Source: an uncultured Ruminococcus sp. (lineage in GTDB: Bacteria; Bacillota; Clostridia; Oscillospirales; Acutalibacteraceae). From it: a stretch of 36,098 nt of DNA. Below, piece after piece: positions 9,400 to 17,010 of this stretch. Positions within the stretch are counted from its first letter, which is position 1; each line of letters starts with the position of its first letter. The notes under the pieces are model-generated. The model was not told where the DNA came from. It saw nothing but the letters and a program-made list of their open reading frames with translations, and ran no database searches. The position numbers and the translations under genes were made by a program. The DNA lies in NCBI GenBank assembly GCA_902789345.1, contig CADANT010000004.1, positions 87,451-123,548 on the forward strand, given 5' to 3'.

Positions 9400-9449
9400 T
9401 ATGTTTTCTGTACTAGCTTTGCCGGCGGTAAAGCTTAAATGAAAACATA
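9400..9449. repeat. Nested inverted repeat upstream of pyrB
   Basis: An inner hairpin (9415-9423 with 9427-9435, nine pairs including one G-U, 3-base loop) is bracketed by a perfect 9-bp outer repeat, TATGTTTTC at 9400-9408 and GAAAACATA at 9441-9449. It could be a structured RNA on either strand or a protein-binding DNA site. The function is unknown. Confidence 0.5.
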
Positions 9450-9464
9450 ACTATTAATAATCAG

Positions 9465-9499
9465 CACAGCCTTTGCTTTGGCAGGGGCTGTGTTTTTTT
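9465..9499 (+). terminator. Intrinsic terminator-like hairpin
   Basis: CACAGCC (9465-9471) pairs with GGCTGTG (9486-9492) and is followed by seven T residues. It faces the + direction, where no upstream + gene exists since clpE's own terminator. It may insulate the phage cluster or end a short unannotated transcript. Confidence 0.6.
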
Positions 9500-9566
9500 A
9501 TTTGTAAGAAGTAAAAAGGGTACTGGATTTTAAAAATTGGGGATAAAAATAAAAAAATTTTTTTAG

Positions 9567-9611
9567 AACAATGCATTGTTGCATAAAAATAGGCAACTTT
9601 TATGCTTTTTT
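9567..9611 (+). terminator. Palindrome and T-tailed hairpin before terS
   Basis: The palindrome AACAATGCATTGTT (9567-9580) directly precedes GCATAAAA (9581-9588) pairing with TTTTATGC (9598-9605), followed by six T residues. The second element resembles a weak AT-rich terminator; the first could be an operator. Confidence 0.4.
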
Positions 9612-9682
9612 GACTATATGTTGCAAGGGTTAATTTACTGCAAAGCAACAGCAGAAAATCCTTAGCAATTTAAGGAGGATGT

Positions 9683-10165
9683 ATGACAAGAAAGGAAGAT
9701 AAATTTTGTTGCTTTTATTCTTCAAACGGAAATGTCCGCCTGTCGGCTGTAATGGCAGGGTATAGCAATAACCCGGAGCAAACAGGACAACAGCTGTTGA
9801 CAAGAGGTGACATTGCCAGAAAAGTTAAGGAGTACCGTGACACCCGTATAAACGACCTTAAGCTTATGGCACTGCTTGGGTATGAACGCCTTGCTTTTGG
9901 AAGTATAGCCGACTGCATACAGCTTTTGTATATGGAAACTCCGTCACTGCAAAAGCTGGAGGCTATGGATTTATTTATGATTTCAGAAATAAAAAAGCCA
10001 AAGGACGGTGCTATGGAGATAAAATTCTTTGACAGAATAAAAGCACTGGAAAAATTAAGCGAAGCACAGGAGGACACTCACGAAAAGAGCCTGCCGTTTT
10101 ATAAGGCTCTTGAAAGAAGTGCAGATATGCTTAGCAACAGTGGTGTTGAAAATGACGCTGAATAG
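9683..10165 (+). CDS. Phage terminase small subunit (XtmA-like)
   Basis: A 160-residue protein whose N-terminal region (about 15-60, with NVRLSAVMAGYSNNPEQTGQQLL) reads as the helix-turn-helix DNA-binding unit of terminase small subunits, which recognise the packaging site. The middle and C-terminal parts are helical (DRIKALEKLSEAQED) as expected for oligomerisation. The ATG at 9683 has a consensus AAGGAGG site. It is the first gene of the structural cluster and overlaps the large terminase gene. The terminase call rests on the N-terminal pattern and on position before an unmistakable large subunit. Confidence 0.82.
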   Translation: MTRKEDKFCCFYSSNGNVRLSAVMAGYSNNPEQTGQQLLTRGDIARKVKEYRDTRINDLKLMALLGYERLAFGSIADCIQLLYMETPSLQKLEAMDLFMISEIKKPKDGAMEIKFFDRIKALEKLSEAQEDTHEKSLPFYKALERSADMLSNSGVENDAE

Positions 10166-11399
10166 CTTTTCAAAAAAGCAAATGCAGCTGCTTACATGGT
10201 GGTGCAGAGGAAGCAGATATTCTGACTGTGACGCCGTTATATGTGACGGGGCGGTCAGAAGCGGCAAAACAATGTGTATGAGCCTTTCGTTTATTTCGTG
10301 GGCGTTTTACAGGTTTAACGGCGGCAGCTTTGCAATGTGTGGTAAAACCATACGGTCACTGAAAAGAAATGTTGTTACGCCTATGGTTACTATGCTAAAG
10401 GAAATGGGCTTTAGCTGTACCGAAAAGCTGTCTCAAAATTTACTTGAGATAGAATTTGACGGCAAAAGTAATCGTTTTTATCTCTTTGGCGGAAAGGACG
10501 AATCCTCTGCATCCCTTATTCAGGGTATGACATTGTGCGGCGTGTTGTTTGACGAGGTGGCGTTAATGCCAAAGTCCTTTGTAGAGCAGGCAATAGCCAG
10601 ATGTTCTGTAAACGGCAGTAAATTTTGGTTTAACTGTAACCCGGAATATCCACAGCATTGGTTTAGGGTGGAATGGATATTGGGCAGAAAACGAAAAAAC
10701 GCACTTTATATGCACTTTACAATGGACGACAACCCGTCCCTTTCCGAAAAGATGAAACAGCGTTACAGGTCGCTGTACAGCGGCGCTTTTTACGAGCGGT
10801 TTATTCTTGGCAAATGGGTAGGAGTAGAGGGCTGTGTTTATCCTTTTATGAAGGACAATATGTTTGTAGATGTGCCGGAGGGTGTATGCGAACGCTACGC
10901 TGTAAGCTGTGACTATGGCACGGTAAACCCTGCGTCCTTTGGACTGTGGGGGCTGCAAAAGGGTGTGTGGTACAGAATAGACGAGTACTATTACGACTCA
11001 AAAAGAGTTGGCATACAGCGCACCGATGAGGAGCATTACAAGGCATTGGAAAAGCTGACAGAGGGTAAAAAAATAGACACCGTTGTTGTTGACCCGTCTG
11101 CCGCCAGCTTTATTCAGACTATACGCCGACACGAAAAACTTGCGGTAACACCGGCAAAAAATAATGTGGTTGACGGTATACGCAAGGTGTCTACGGCACT
11201 AAAGGAGAAGAAAATAAAAATATGTAATTGTTGTAGTGACAGTATAAGAGAGTTTGGGTTGTACAGGTGGAACAGCGGCGGGGCAGACGCTCCCATAAAG
11301 GAGAACGACCATGCAATGGATGACATAAGATATTTTGTAACAACGGTTCTGTATAAACCGCAAAATGAATTTGTAGCCTTTGCAAGAAAAAGGATATAG
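10152..11399 (+). CDS. Phage terminase large subunit (PBSX/XtmB type)
   Basis: The ATP-driven DNA packaging motor and nuclease, 415 residues. The ATPase domain has Walker A GAVRSGKT (33-40) and Walker B VLFDE (131-135). The RNase H-like nuclease domain supplies acidic residues at Asp254 (SCDYG), Asp314 (VVVDPSA) and the C-terminal NDHAMDDIRYF region (386-394). The start ATG at 10152 overlaps the small-subunit gene by 14 bases; an earlier in-frame start at 10110 lies deeper in that gene and is less likely. All active-site residues look intact, so DNA packaging is plausible. Confidence 0.93.
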   Translation: MTLNSFSKKQMQLLTWWCRGSRYSDCDAVICDGAVRSGKTMCMSLSFISWAFYRFNGGSFAMCGKTIRSLKRNVVTPMVTMLKEMGFSCTEKLSQNLLEIEFDGKSNRFYLFGGKDESSASLIQGMTLCGVLFDEVALMPKSFVEQAIARCSVNGSKFWFNCNPEYPQHWFRVEWILGRKRKNALYMHFTMDDNPSLSEKMKQRYRSLYSGAFYERFILGKWVGVEGCVYPFMKDNMFVDVPEGVCERYAVSCDYGTVNPASFGLWGLQKGVWYRIDEYYYDSKRVGIQRTDEEHYKALEKLTEGKKIDTVVVDPSAASFIQTIRRHEKLAVTPAKNNVVDGIRKVSTALKEKKIKICNCCSDSIREFGLYRWNSGGADAPIKENDHAMDDIRYFVTTVLYKPQNEFVAFARKRI

Positions 11400-11410
11400 G
11401 AGGTGTTTGT

Positions 11411-12556
11411 ATGAAGCTATTTAAGAATAAAAAAACGCCTAAACAAAAAATTGCCCAAACCGTAACAGGAAACGGCTTTAGTAATCCGTTTAATGCTTTT
11501 AACAGCTATGTGCCTTTGAATAATACACAGCATTTGCTGTATGCAAGCCTTAGAGAGGCTATACCTATTATTGACTCAGCTATAAGCAAGCTGGTGCGTT
11601 TGATTGGTACATTTGAGGTTGTATGTGCCGATAAAACAGCAGAAAGGAAACTTAAATATTTTCTTGATAATGTAAAAACCGGCGGAAACAATGTGGGCTT
11701 TAAGTGCTTTTTGGGTACATATTTTGACAGACTGCTTACCTACGGAACAGCTGTGGCAGAGATTATTCCCTACAGTGACTACAGCAGTATTTACGGTTTG
11801 TACAATGCCGCCAACAGTGACATATTGCTGAAGAATAATAAAAATAATCCGCTTAAGCTAGATGTGTATGTACAGCAGGATAACGGTGAGGTTGTGCCTG
11901 TAAAAAATCAGGAGCTTATTATGATAACCTCCCTTAACCCACAGCCGGAAAAGGTAGGCGGAACATCAATTTTACAGGGACTGCCGTTTGTAAGCAATAT
12001 ACTTTTAAAGATTTTTACGGCTATTGGGCAGAACTGGGACAGGGTAGGCAATGTACGCTTTGCCGTTACCTACAAGCCGCCTAATGACGGTACAGATGGA
12101 ATATACACACAGCAAAGAGCCGAGCTTATTGCAGACGAGTGGAGTAAGGCAATGCAGGACAAGGGACTGTCTGATTTTGTGGCTGTAGGTGATGTGGATA
12201 TTAAGGTAATTGGTGCAGATAACCAGATTTTAGATTGCCAAACGCCGGGGCGACTGCTTTTGGAGCAAATAGTTTCAAAGCTGAGTATTCCTCCGTTTAT
12301 ATTGGGACTTTCGTGGAGCAGTACGGAGAGAATGTCGTCACAGCAGGCAGATATTTTAACAAGTGAGCTGGAGCATTACCGAGATTTGCTTAATCCTATG
12401 ATAAACAAGGTGTGCTCTATGTGGCTGGCTATGAACGGTTACAGTACCGAACACGAGCTTGTTTGGAGCAACATTAACCTACAGGATGAGGTAGAGCTTG
12501 CAAATGCAAGGTTAATTAATACACAGGCAGATCAGCTTGAAAACAAAAAGGAGTGA
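11411..12556 (+). CDS. Phage portal protein (XkdE-like)
   Basis: A 381-residue protein following the large terminase by 11 bases, the normal place for the portal that forms the DNA channel at one capsid vertex. It has the usual pattern: a basic N-terminus, REAIPIIDSAISKLVRLIG (helical, about 50-68), mixed alpha/beta wing segments with LITSLNPQPEKVGGTSILQGLPFV, and a C-terminal stem/crown ending in a charged helix. PPFILGLSWSSTERMSSQQADIL is typical of portals. The length is somewhat short for the family. Start ATG at 11411 after AGGAGG. Confidence 0.85.
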   Translation: MKLFKNKKTPKQKIAQTVTGNGFSNPFNAFNSYVPLNNTQHLLYASLREAIPIIDSAISKLVRLIGTFEVVCADKTAERKLKYFLDNVKTGGNNVGFKCFLGTYFDRLLTYGTAVAEIIPYSDYSSIYGLYNAANSDILLKNNKNNPLKLDVYVQQDNGEVVPVKNQELIMITSLNPQPEKVGGTSILQGLPFVSNILLKIFTAIGQNWDRVGNVRFAVTYKPPNDGTDGIYTQQRAELIADEWSKAMQDKGLSDFVAVGDVDIKVIGADNQILDCQTPGRLLLEQIVSKLSIPPFILGLSWSSTERMSSQQADILTSELEHYRDLLNPMINKVCSMWLAMNGYSTEHELVWSNINLQDEVELANARLINTQADQLENKKE

Positions 12557-12560
12557 TAAT

Positions 12561-13526
12561 TTGGCAAGGCTGGAGAAGACAAATAAACATACAGTAGAAA
12601 GCAACAGCCCTACTAAAGAGGAGCTGGAGCTTATTAACAGCTACACAAGGCGTGAATACACACAGCAAGAGTTGTACACCTTTAGTGTTGTGCTGTGTGA
12701 CAACGACATTGACAGGGACTATGAGGCGTTTTCCGTAAATGCCCTTAAACAGATGGCAAGTCTGTTTGTAGGTAAAACGGGAATTTCAGACCACAACCCT
12801 ACGGCGCAAAACCAAACAGCAAGAATTTATAGCTGTAATGTTGAGTATGTTCAAGGAAGAAAAACTCTTTACGGTGAGCCGTACTGTAAGCTGACGGCAA
12901 AGGCGTATATACCTATTTTGCAGTCAACGCAGGAAACTATACAGCTTATTGAAAGCGGTATAAAGAAAGAGGTAAGTGTAGGGTGCAGTGCCGACAGAGT
13001 ATTGTGCAGTGTATGCGGAGCGGATGTTCATACGGCACAGTGCGGTCATTACAAAGGCAAACAAAACGGCGACATATGCTACCACATTATTGATAATGTT
13101 ACAGACGCCTACGAGTGGTCCTTTGTTGCCGTACCAAGTCAGAAAAACGCAGGCGTTATAAAGTCTTATTACAAGGAGGGTAATATGAGCAATATTATTG
13201 AAGAAGTTAAAAAGGGTAATTACTCTGTTATAAATAACGGTAATGCCAACGAAATAGGCGAATATATCAAGGAGCTTCAACAGCTTGCCGAGTACGGTGC
13301 ACAGTACAGAAAAGAGCTTGAGGACGAGTATGTAAGATTTAGCTCATTGTGCTTGGACTGCAGCAGCAGTGTATTAAGGTCAGTTGCAAAAAAGCTGAAT
13401 ATACAGGAGCTTGCACAGCTAAAAACACTTTACAAAAGCGCTGTAGAGGGCGGCAGCTTTTTAAAGCCACAGCTTGTTAAAAGCGAAGCAGTGCCAACAG
13501 CAAATGACAGACAGTATAACATTTGA
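12561..13526 (+). CDS. Prohead protease fused to scaffold domain (XkdF-like)
   Basis: A 321-residue protein whose N-terminal two thirds resembles phage capsid maturation proteases: a strand-rich start YTFSVVLCDNDIDRDYEAFS, His78 in SDHN, and EVSVG (137-141), the position of the catalytic serine in HK97-type enzymes. A Cys/His cluster is inserted after it (Cys149, Cys152, Cys161, His163, possibly Cys173/His175) and looks like a zinc knuckle. The C-terminal third is helical and scaffold-like, with an internal start. The TTG at 12561 has AAGGAG seven bases upstream. The TTG at 12537 lies inside the portal gene and is rejected. Confidence 0.72.
   Translation: MARLEKTNKHTVESNSPTKEELELINSYTRREYTQQELYTFSVVLCDNDIDRDYEAFSVNALKQMASLFVGKTGISDHNPTAQNQTARIYSCNVEYVQGRKTLYGEPYCKLTAKAYIPILQSTQETIQLIESGIKKEVSVGCSADRVLCSVCGADVHTAQCGHYKGKQNGDICYHIIDNVTDAYEWSFVAVPSQKNAGVIKSYYKEGNMSNIIEEVKKGNYSVINNGNANEIGEYIKELQQLAEYGAQYRKELEDEYVRFSSLCLDCSSSVLRSVAKKLNIQELAQLKTLYKSAVEGGSFLKPQLVKSEAVPTANDRQYNI
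13185..13526 (+). CDS. Nested scaffolding protein, internal start in protease gene
   Basis: An in-frame ATG at 13185 (residue 209 of the protease) follows a consensus AAGGAGG at 13173-13179 with five bases between. Translation from it would give a separate 113-residue protein, mainly helical (NEIGEYIKELQQLAEYGAQYRKELEDEY). This matches the nested protease/scaffold arrangement of lambda C/Nu3. So strong a ribosome site inside a coding region is unlikely by chance. Expression as a separate protein is inference. Confidence 0.62.
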   Translation: MSNIIEEVKKGNYSVINNGNANEIGEYIKELQQLAEYGAQYRKELEDEYVRFSSLCLDCSSSVLRSVAKKLNIQELAQLKTLYKSAVEGGSFLKPQLVKSEAVPTANDRQYNI

Positions 13527-13573
13527 TACTGAATTAACTATAAATTTTTGACAGATACAGAAAGGAAGATTAT

Positions 13574-13906
13574 ATGAATATTGATTTTAACGGTTTTAAT
13601 GAGAAGGTTATAACAATGCAGGCCGACAGTACAGTTACAAAGCCAAACCAGTGGATAAAGGTGGTATCCAATGGTACAGCCGCACAGGCAGACGCCAACG
13701 GTAAGCTTGTAGGTGTTACTGTAAATGTTCGCAGTGGTTACTGCGGAGTAATGGTAAATGGTGTGGTTACGGCTAAAAAGTCGGGGGATATTGCCTTGGG
13801 CTACACAAAGCTTGTTTATACAGCGGCAGGCATTGCACAGGGCACAACAGGAAGAGAGCATTTGGTTTTAAGCGTTACCGATGACGCAGTAACATTTATT
13901 CTTTAA
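13574..13906 (+). CDS. Small capsid decoration-like protein
   Basis: A 110-residue, Gly/Val/Thr-rich, strand-dominated protein between the protease and the major capsid protein. The pattern (KPNQWIKVVSNGTAAQADANGKLVGVTVNVRSGYCGVMVNGVVTAKKSGDIALG) resembles DUF2190-type capsid cement proteins that trimerise on the capsid surface. ATG at 13574 with AAAGGAAG upstream. The PBSX cluster of B. subtilis has no clear equivalent here, so this is a difference from the Xkd gene order. Family placement is by composition and position. Confidence 0.6.
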   Translation: MNIDFNGFNEKVITMQADSTVTKPNQWIKVVSNGTAAQADANGKLVGVTVNVRSGYCGVMVNGVVTAKKSGDIALGYTKLVYTAAGIAQGTTGREHLVLSVTDDAVTFIL

Positions 13907-13926
13907 TATACAGGAGGGTTTAATTT

Positions 13927-14937
13927 ATGGAGCTTTATAAAACTATTAATATTGACAAAAGTATGTATAACCGAAAGGGAAAGACATTTTCGCAGGTACT
14001 TGAGGAGCTTGACCCAAGCACAAACTATAAAAACACATCTCTTGAAAAGCTGGACGCCTTTGGCAGACAGCTAAAGAGATTCGACATAAAGGTAAGCGGC
14101 GCACAGTCGGATATGGTGGAAAAGTTTTTTCAAACCTCATCTTCGGCGGCATTGTTTCCTGAATATGTCAGCAGGGCTATTAAGCTGGGTATGGAATATG
14201 CCGATGCTTTGCCGGATATTACGGCTACTGTAACAAAAATTGACGGTATGGACTACAGAAGCATTGTTTCTGACCCTGATGACGATACAAAGTCTTTAAA
14301 AGTTGTAAGCGAGGGTGCATTTTTGCCGCAAACAACAATAAAAACACAGGAAAACCTTGTTAAGCTGCTTAAAAGAGGAAGAATGTTGGTTTCTACATAT
14401 GAGGCATTGCGCTTTCAGAGACTTGACCTGTTTACAGTAACCTTAAAGCAGATTGGTGCGTATATTGCCCGTACACAGCTTGCCGATGCTGTAAATGTAC
14501 TTGTAAAGGGTGACGGCAACTCTAATGCTGCAAAGGTTATTGATGCTGCAACTTCTGGTACGCTGAAATATACAGATCTTGTAAAGCTTTGGACAGAGCT
14601 TACACCTTATGAGCTAAATACACTGCTTGTGCCTACTGCACTTATGGAAAAAATTCTTGCAATGCCGGAAATGCAGGACTCACAGGCTACGCTGGATTTT
14701 CACGGCACAGGCAGAATGATAACGCCAATGGGTGCAAAGCTTATTCATGTGCCTACTTTGGACAGTGATAAGATTGTAGGTATTGACAAAACCTGTGCAC
14801 TGGAAATGGTGCAGGCAGGTGATGTGCTTGTTGATTATGACAAGCTTATTGACAGACAGCTTGAAAGGGCGACTGTAAGCGTTATAAGCGGTTTTGCAAA
14901 GCTGTTTAACGATGCAAGCGTTGTGCTAAAGGTGTAA
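13927..14937 (+). CDS. Major capsid protein, HK97-like (XkdG-like)
   Basis: A 336-residue protein that would build the icosahedral shell. After a charged N-terminal arm it has SSAALFPEYVSRAIKLGMEYADALPDITATVTKIDGMDYRSIV, then the long spine helix region and IGAYIARTQLADAVNVLVKGDGNSNAAKVIDAA, which is typical of HK97-fold capsid proteins in PBSX-like elements. AGGAGGG precedes the ATG at 13927. It has the normal length for the family and no frameshift or deletion. It stops four bases before the next gene. Confidence 0.85.
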   Translation: MELYKTINIDKSMYNRKGKTFSQVLEELDPSTNYKNTSLEKLDAFGRQLKRFDIKVSGAQSDMVEKFFQTSSSAALFPEYVSRAIKLGMEYADALPDITATVTKIDGMDYRSIVSDPDDDTKSLKVVSEGAFLPQTTIKTQENLVKLLKRGRMLVSTYEALRFQRLDLFTVTLKQIGAYIARTQLADAVNVLVKGDGNSNAAKVIDAATSGTLKYTDLVKLWTELTPYELNTLLVPTALMEKILAMPEMQDSQATLDFHGTGRMITPMGAKLIHVPTLDSDKIVGIDKTCALEMVQAGDVLVDYDKLIDRQLERATVSVISGFAKLFNDASVVLKV

Positions 14938-14941
14938 TAGT

Positions 14942-15328
14942 ATGAACTATCAACAGGTATTTCAAAGATTTTGTGAGCTTAGCAGGTTAAGCGAAAAGGA
15001 AGCACAGCAGTACAAGTGGCTTTGTAACAATGCTGCCGACGAGCTTAGTGAAATGCTTGTTAGCAACATAGACAAAACAAAATGCGGCGGCAGATTATCT
15101 GCCGCTGCTGCGGCTATGGCGTACTACAGGTACATTATTATTGCGGAAAACGGCGGCGTAACCAGCTTTAAAGCAGGGGATATATCGGTAGATTGTTCAA
15201 AAGCAAGAGAATATGCAAAGGAGTATTTACAGCAGTGCTTAAAAGGAATATCCGGCTATATTTCTGACGGCGGCTTTGTTTTCAGAGGTGTATTAATTGA
15301 TAGAAAAGACGATTATAGATACTATTGA
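14942..15328 (+). CDS. Head-tail connector protein (XkdH-like)
   Basis: A 128-residue, largely helical protein directly after the capsid gene. The first 60 residues (YQQVFQRFCELSRLSEKEAQQYKWLCNNAADELSEMLV) and the Ala-rich helix LSAAAAAMAYYRYI match the helical-bundle adaptor proteins that sit under the portal. The C-terminal part has alternating hydrophobic residues. Start ATG at 14942, four bases after the capsid stop; no strong ribosome site, so coupling to the capsid gene is likely. Its end overlaps the next gene by 32 bases. Confidence 0.65.
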   Translation: MNYQQVFQRFCELSRLSEKEAQQYKWLCNNAADELSEMLVSNIDKTKCGGRLSAAAAAMAYYRYIIIAENGGVTSFKAGDISVDCSKAREYAKEYLQQCLKGISGYISDGGFVFRGVLIDRKDDYRYY

Positions 15329-15635
15329 AAAATTCGGGACAGACTGTGTTTTAACCGAATACGAAACCGGTAATAAACACATTGTACGAGGCTTTTTGCA
15401 GCCTATAAACAGCAGTTTAAAGCAATATACTCCTACAGAATATACAGAGGCAGGTACAGTGGACAACGACAGCTATCTGTTTTTATTTAATGTTTCTAAA
15501 GAAAGTATTAATTATGAAAATGCGATGCTGTGGGTATATGACAGCTGTTATTGGATAAAGGACTGCAAGGTGTGCAGGTTTGTTAATAAGCCTCTGTATA
15601 TGCGTGGAGTTTTAAGTCCATACAAAAAGGAGTGA
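15297..15635 (+). CDS. Head-closure/stopper-like protein (XkdI region)
   Basis: A 112-residue strand-rich protein in the position of the head-completion 'stopper' that seals the portal exit. The pattern LTEYETGNKHIVRGFLQPINSS...ENAMLWVYDSCYWIKDCKVCRFVNKPLYMRGVL resembles the small beta-barrel head-closure proteins of siphoviruses and PBSX-like elements. The start is TTG at 15297, deep inside the previous gene; a later start is possible, but it would remove the first strand. The call is based on fold pattern and gene order. Confidence 0.55.
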   Translation: MIEKTIIDTIEKFGTDCVLTEYETGNKHIVRGFLQPINSSLKQYTPTEYTEAGTVDNDSYLFLFNVSKESINYENAMLWVYDSCYWIKDCKVCRFVNKPLYMRGVLSPYKKE

Positions 15636-15639
15636 AAGC

Positions 15640-16356
15640 TTGAAGAATGTTAATGAAATTTTGAATAATACCATTGAAATGTTAAAGGCGAAGCTGCCCA
15701 AGACGGAGTTTTATTTTTATTATCCTAACATAACCTTGTCGTTGCCTGTTAAGGACAAGCAGTACGGCGTTATAAAGGCAAGTGAAAGCTGTAGTATGGC
15801 AGAAAACGCAGGCAACAGCAGGGTAAAGGTTGAAGTGCAGCTAATGTCACCAATGAATTACACCGGCAGAAAAATTCTTGAGTGTGCCGAAGAGGTTTTG
15901 CAGGTATTGCTTGAAACAGAGCATGGTCAAAACACAACAAACGGCAGTATTAGTGACATTGAGTATAAAGCGTCTTTACGATGCTATGTAATAAAAATTG
16001 CAGTTGAGTATGTAAGTGAATTGTCAAAGGCTGTAACTGTAAAAGCAAATAACAGTAGTATTAATGGCTTGCTGATTAGTGAAAAAGCAAGCTGTACATA
16101 TACGGATGTAATGGTTTACGGTGAGTCTAAGCCCTATGACAGTGTGCTTTGTAAAATGCGTTATACTTTAAAACTGCAAATTGACGGTCTTTGTGAAACG
16201 CTGACGGGCAGTAAAATTACTGTTGAATACCAATATAACAAGCACATAGTAAGGTATACGGGCTGTTGCGTAGTTGAGTGCATAAGTAATATTTTAAGTA
16301 AGGTACAAACATATACCTTAAGCACAGTTAGCAAGGAGGTAGTTAAGGTTGAATGA
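15640..16356 (+). CDS. Tail-terminator-like protein with extra C-terminal beta domain
   Basis: A 238-residue protein that I cannot assign firmly. Residues 1-130 look like a tail terminator/completion protein (helix, then strands KVEVQLMSPMNYTGRKILECAEEVLQVLLE). Residues 135-238 form a second, strand-rich Cys-containing unit (CTYTDVMVYGESKPYDSVLCKMRYTLKLQIDGL...KHIVRYTGCCVV) that could be a tube-like barrel. TTG at 15640 with AAAAGGAG upstream. In PBSX this spot is followed by sheath, tube, chaperone and tape-measure genes; here only a 43-codon gene and the LysM baseplate gene follow. It may be the sole link between head and baseplate. Confidence 0.45.
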   Translation: MKNVNEILNNTIEMLKAKLPKTEFYFYYPNITLSLPVKDKQYGVIKASESCSMAENAGNSRVKVEVQLMSPMNYTGRKILECAEEVLQVLLETEHGQNTTNGSISDIEYKASLRCYVIKIAVEYVSELSKAVTVKANNSSINGLLISEKASCTYTDVMVYGESKPYDSVLCKMRYTLKLQIDGLCETLTGSKITVEYQYNKHIVRYTGCCVVECISNILSKVQTYTLSTVSKEVVKVE

Positions 16357-16480
16357 GAGCAACGGTTATGAATTGGAGCTGTACAGCTCTAAAAATACTG
16401 CAGAGGCAATTTCCGAACAGTTAATTCTTGATAAAAGAAGATATATAAAGGCACTTAACGAGGAAGAGGAGCTAAGCTAA
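16349..16480 (+). CDS. 43-residue coupled small protein of unknown function
   Basis: A short gene starting TTG at 16349, nine bases after a consensus AAGGAGG (16333-16339), overlapping the end of the previous gene and ending at 16480, where its TAA shares one base with the next ATG. The predicted product is acidic and helical, beginning MNESNGYELELYSSKNTAEA and ending in a run of Glu. Its position corresponds to where a tail chaperone gene would lie. Tight coupling on both sides argues that it is translated. I do not recognise it. Confidence 0.62.
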   Translation: MNESNGYELELYSSKNTAEAISEQLILDKRRYIKALNEEEELS

Positions 16481-17010
16481 TGAAGCAGGGCGTTATGAGA
16501 TTTATGGGTAAAACTCTTCATCATAACCCACACACAATACAGATTACCGATACTCAGTCGATTTCACAGCAGAAAATACCGTTTTTGCACAGCATTGCAA
16601 GGCATACGGGTACAAAAGCGGCTGTAGTAAGCGGTGACGGCACATTTTACGGAGCAGACGCTTATTTGCAGTATCTACAACTAAAGAAGCTATACCAAAG
16701 CGGTAAAAGCGGAGTGCTTTCTATAGGCGGTGTTCCACCTATAAAGGCATATTTACAGCAGCTTAGGCTTAAATATACACCTGTTGATGATTGTGTAGAG
16801 TATAGCTTTACTTTTGTAGAGGCACTTGACGGCATTTGTAATGAAAACAGTACATCACCAACAGATTATAAAGTTGGTGAGGATGAAGAACTTTGGGATA
16901 TTTCGGCTAAGCTTAATATATCCATAGACAGGCTTATGGAGCTTAACCCTGCTGTAAAAGACCCTACAGCAGTAGCTAAGGGAGAAAGGGTGAAAATAAG
17001 TGATTTTTGA
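16480..17010 (+). CDS. LysM-containing baseplate/tail protein (XkdP-like)
   Basis: A 176-residue protein with a strand-rich N-terminal domain (MRFMGKTLHHNPHTIQITDTQSI...) and a C-terminal LysM motif at about 129-174 (DYKVGEDEELWDISAKLNISIDRLMELNPAV...GERVKI). This domain order is that of XkdP in PBSX, which sits at the distal end of the tail tube next to the hub. The LysM could engage peptidoglycan or act structurally. The ATG at 16480 overlaps the preceding stop by one base; its own stop overlaps the hub gene by 11 bases. Confidence 0.75.
   Translation: MKQGVMRFMGKTLHHNPHTIQITDTQSISQQKIPFLHSIARHTGTKAAVVSGDGTFYGADAYLQYLQLKKLYQSGKSGVLSIGGVPPIKAYLQQLRLKYTPVDDCVEYSFTFVEALDGICNENSTSPTDYKVGEDEELWDISAKLNISIDRLMELNPAVKDPTAVAKGERVKISDF

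Larger units (their letters stand above)
9316..9682. other. Intergenic region between pyrB and the phage cluster
   Basis: A 367-base region without a convincing gene. Besides the pyrB promoter it holds a nested inverted repeat (9400-9449), a + strand terminator-like hairpin (9465-9499), a 14-base palindrome (9567-9580) and a second T-tailed hairpin (9581-9611), then the AAGGAGG site of the small terminase gene. No clear promoter for the phage genes is visible. A short - strand ORF here has no supporting signals. Confidence 0.6.

Noticed and set aside
9454-9648. 64-codon - strand ORF upstream of the phage cluster
   Set aside because: It runs through two hairpins and poly-A/T tracts, and no ribosome site or homology is visible.
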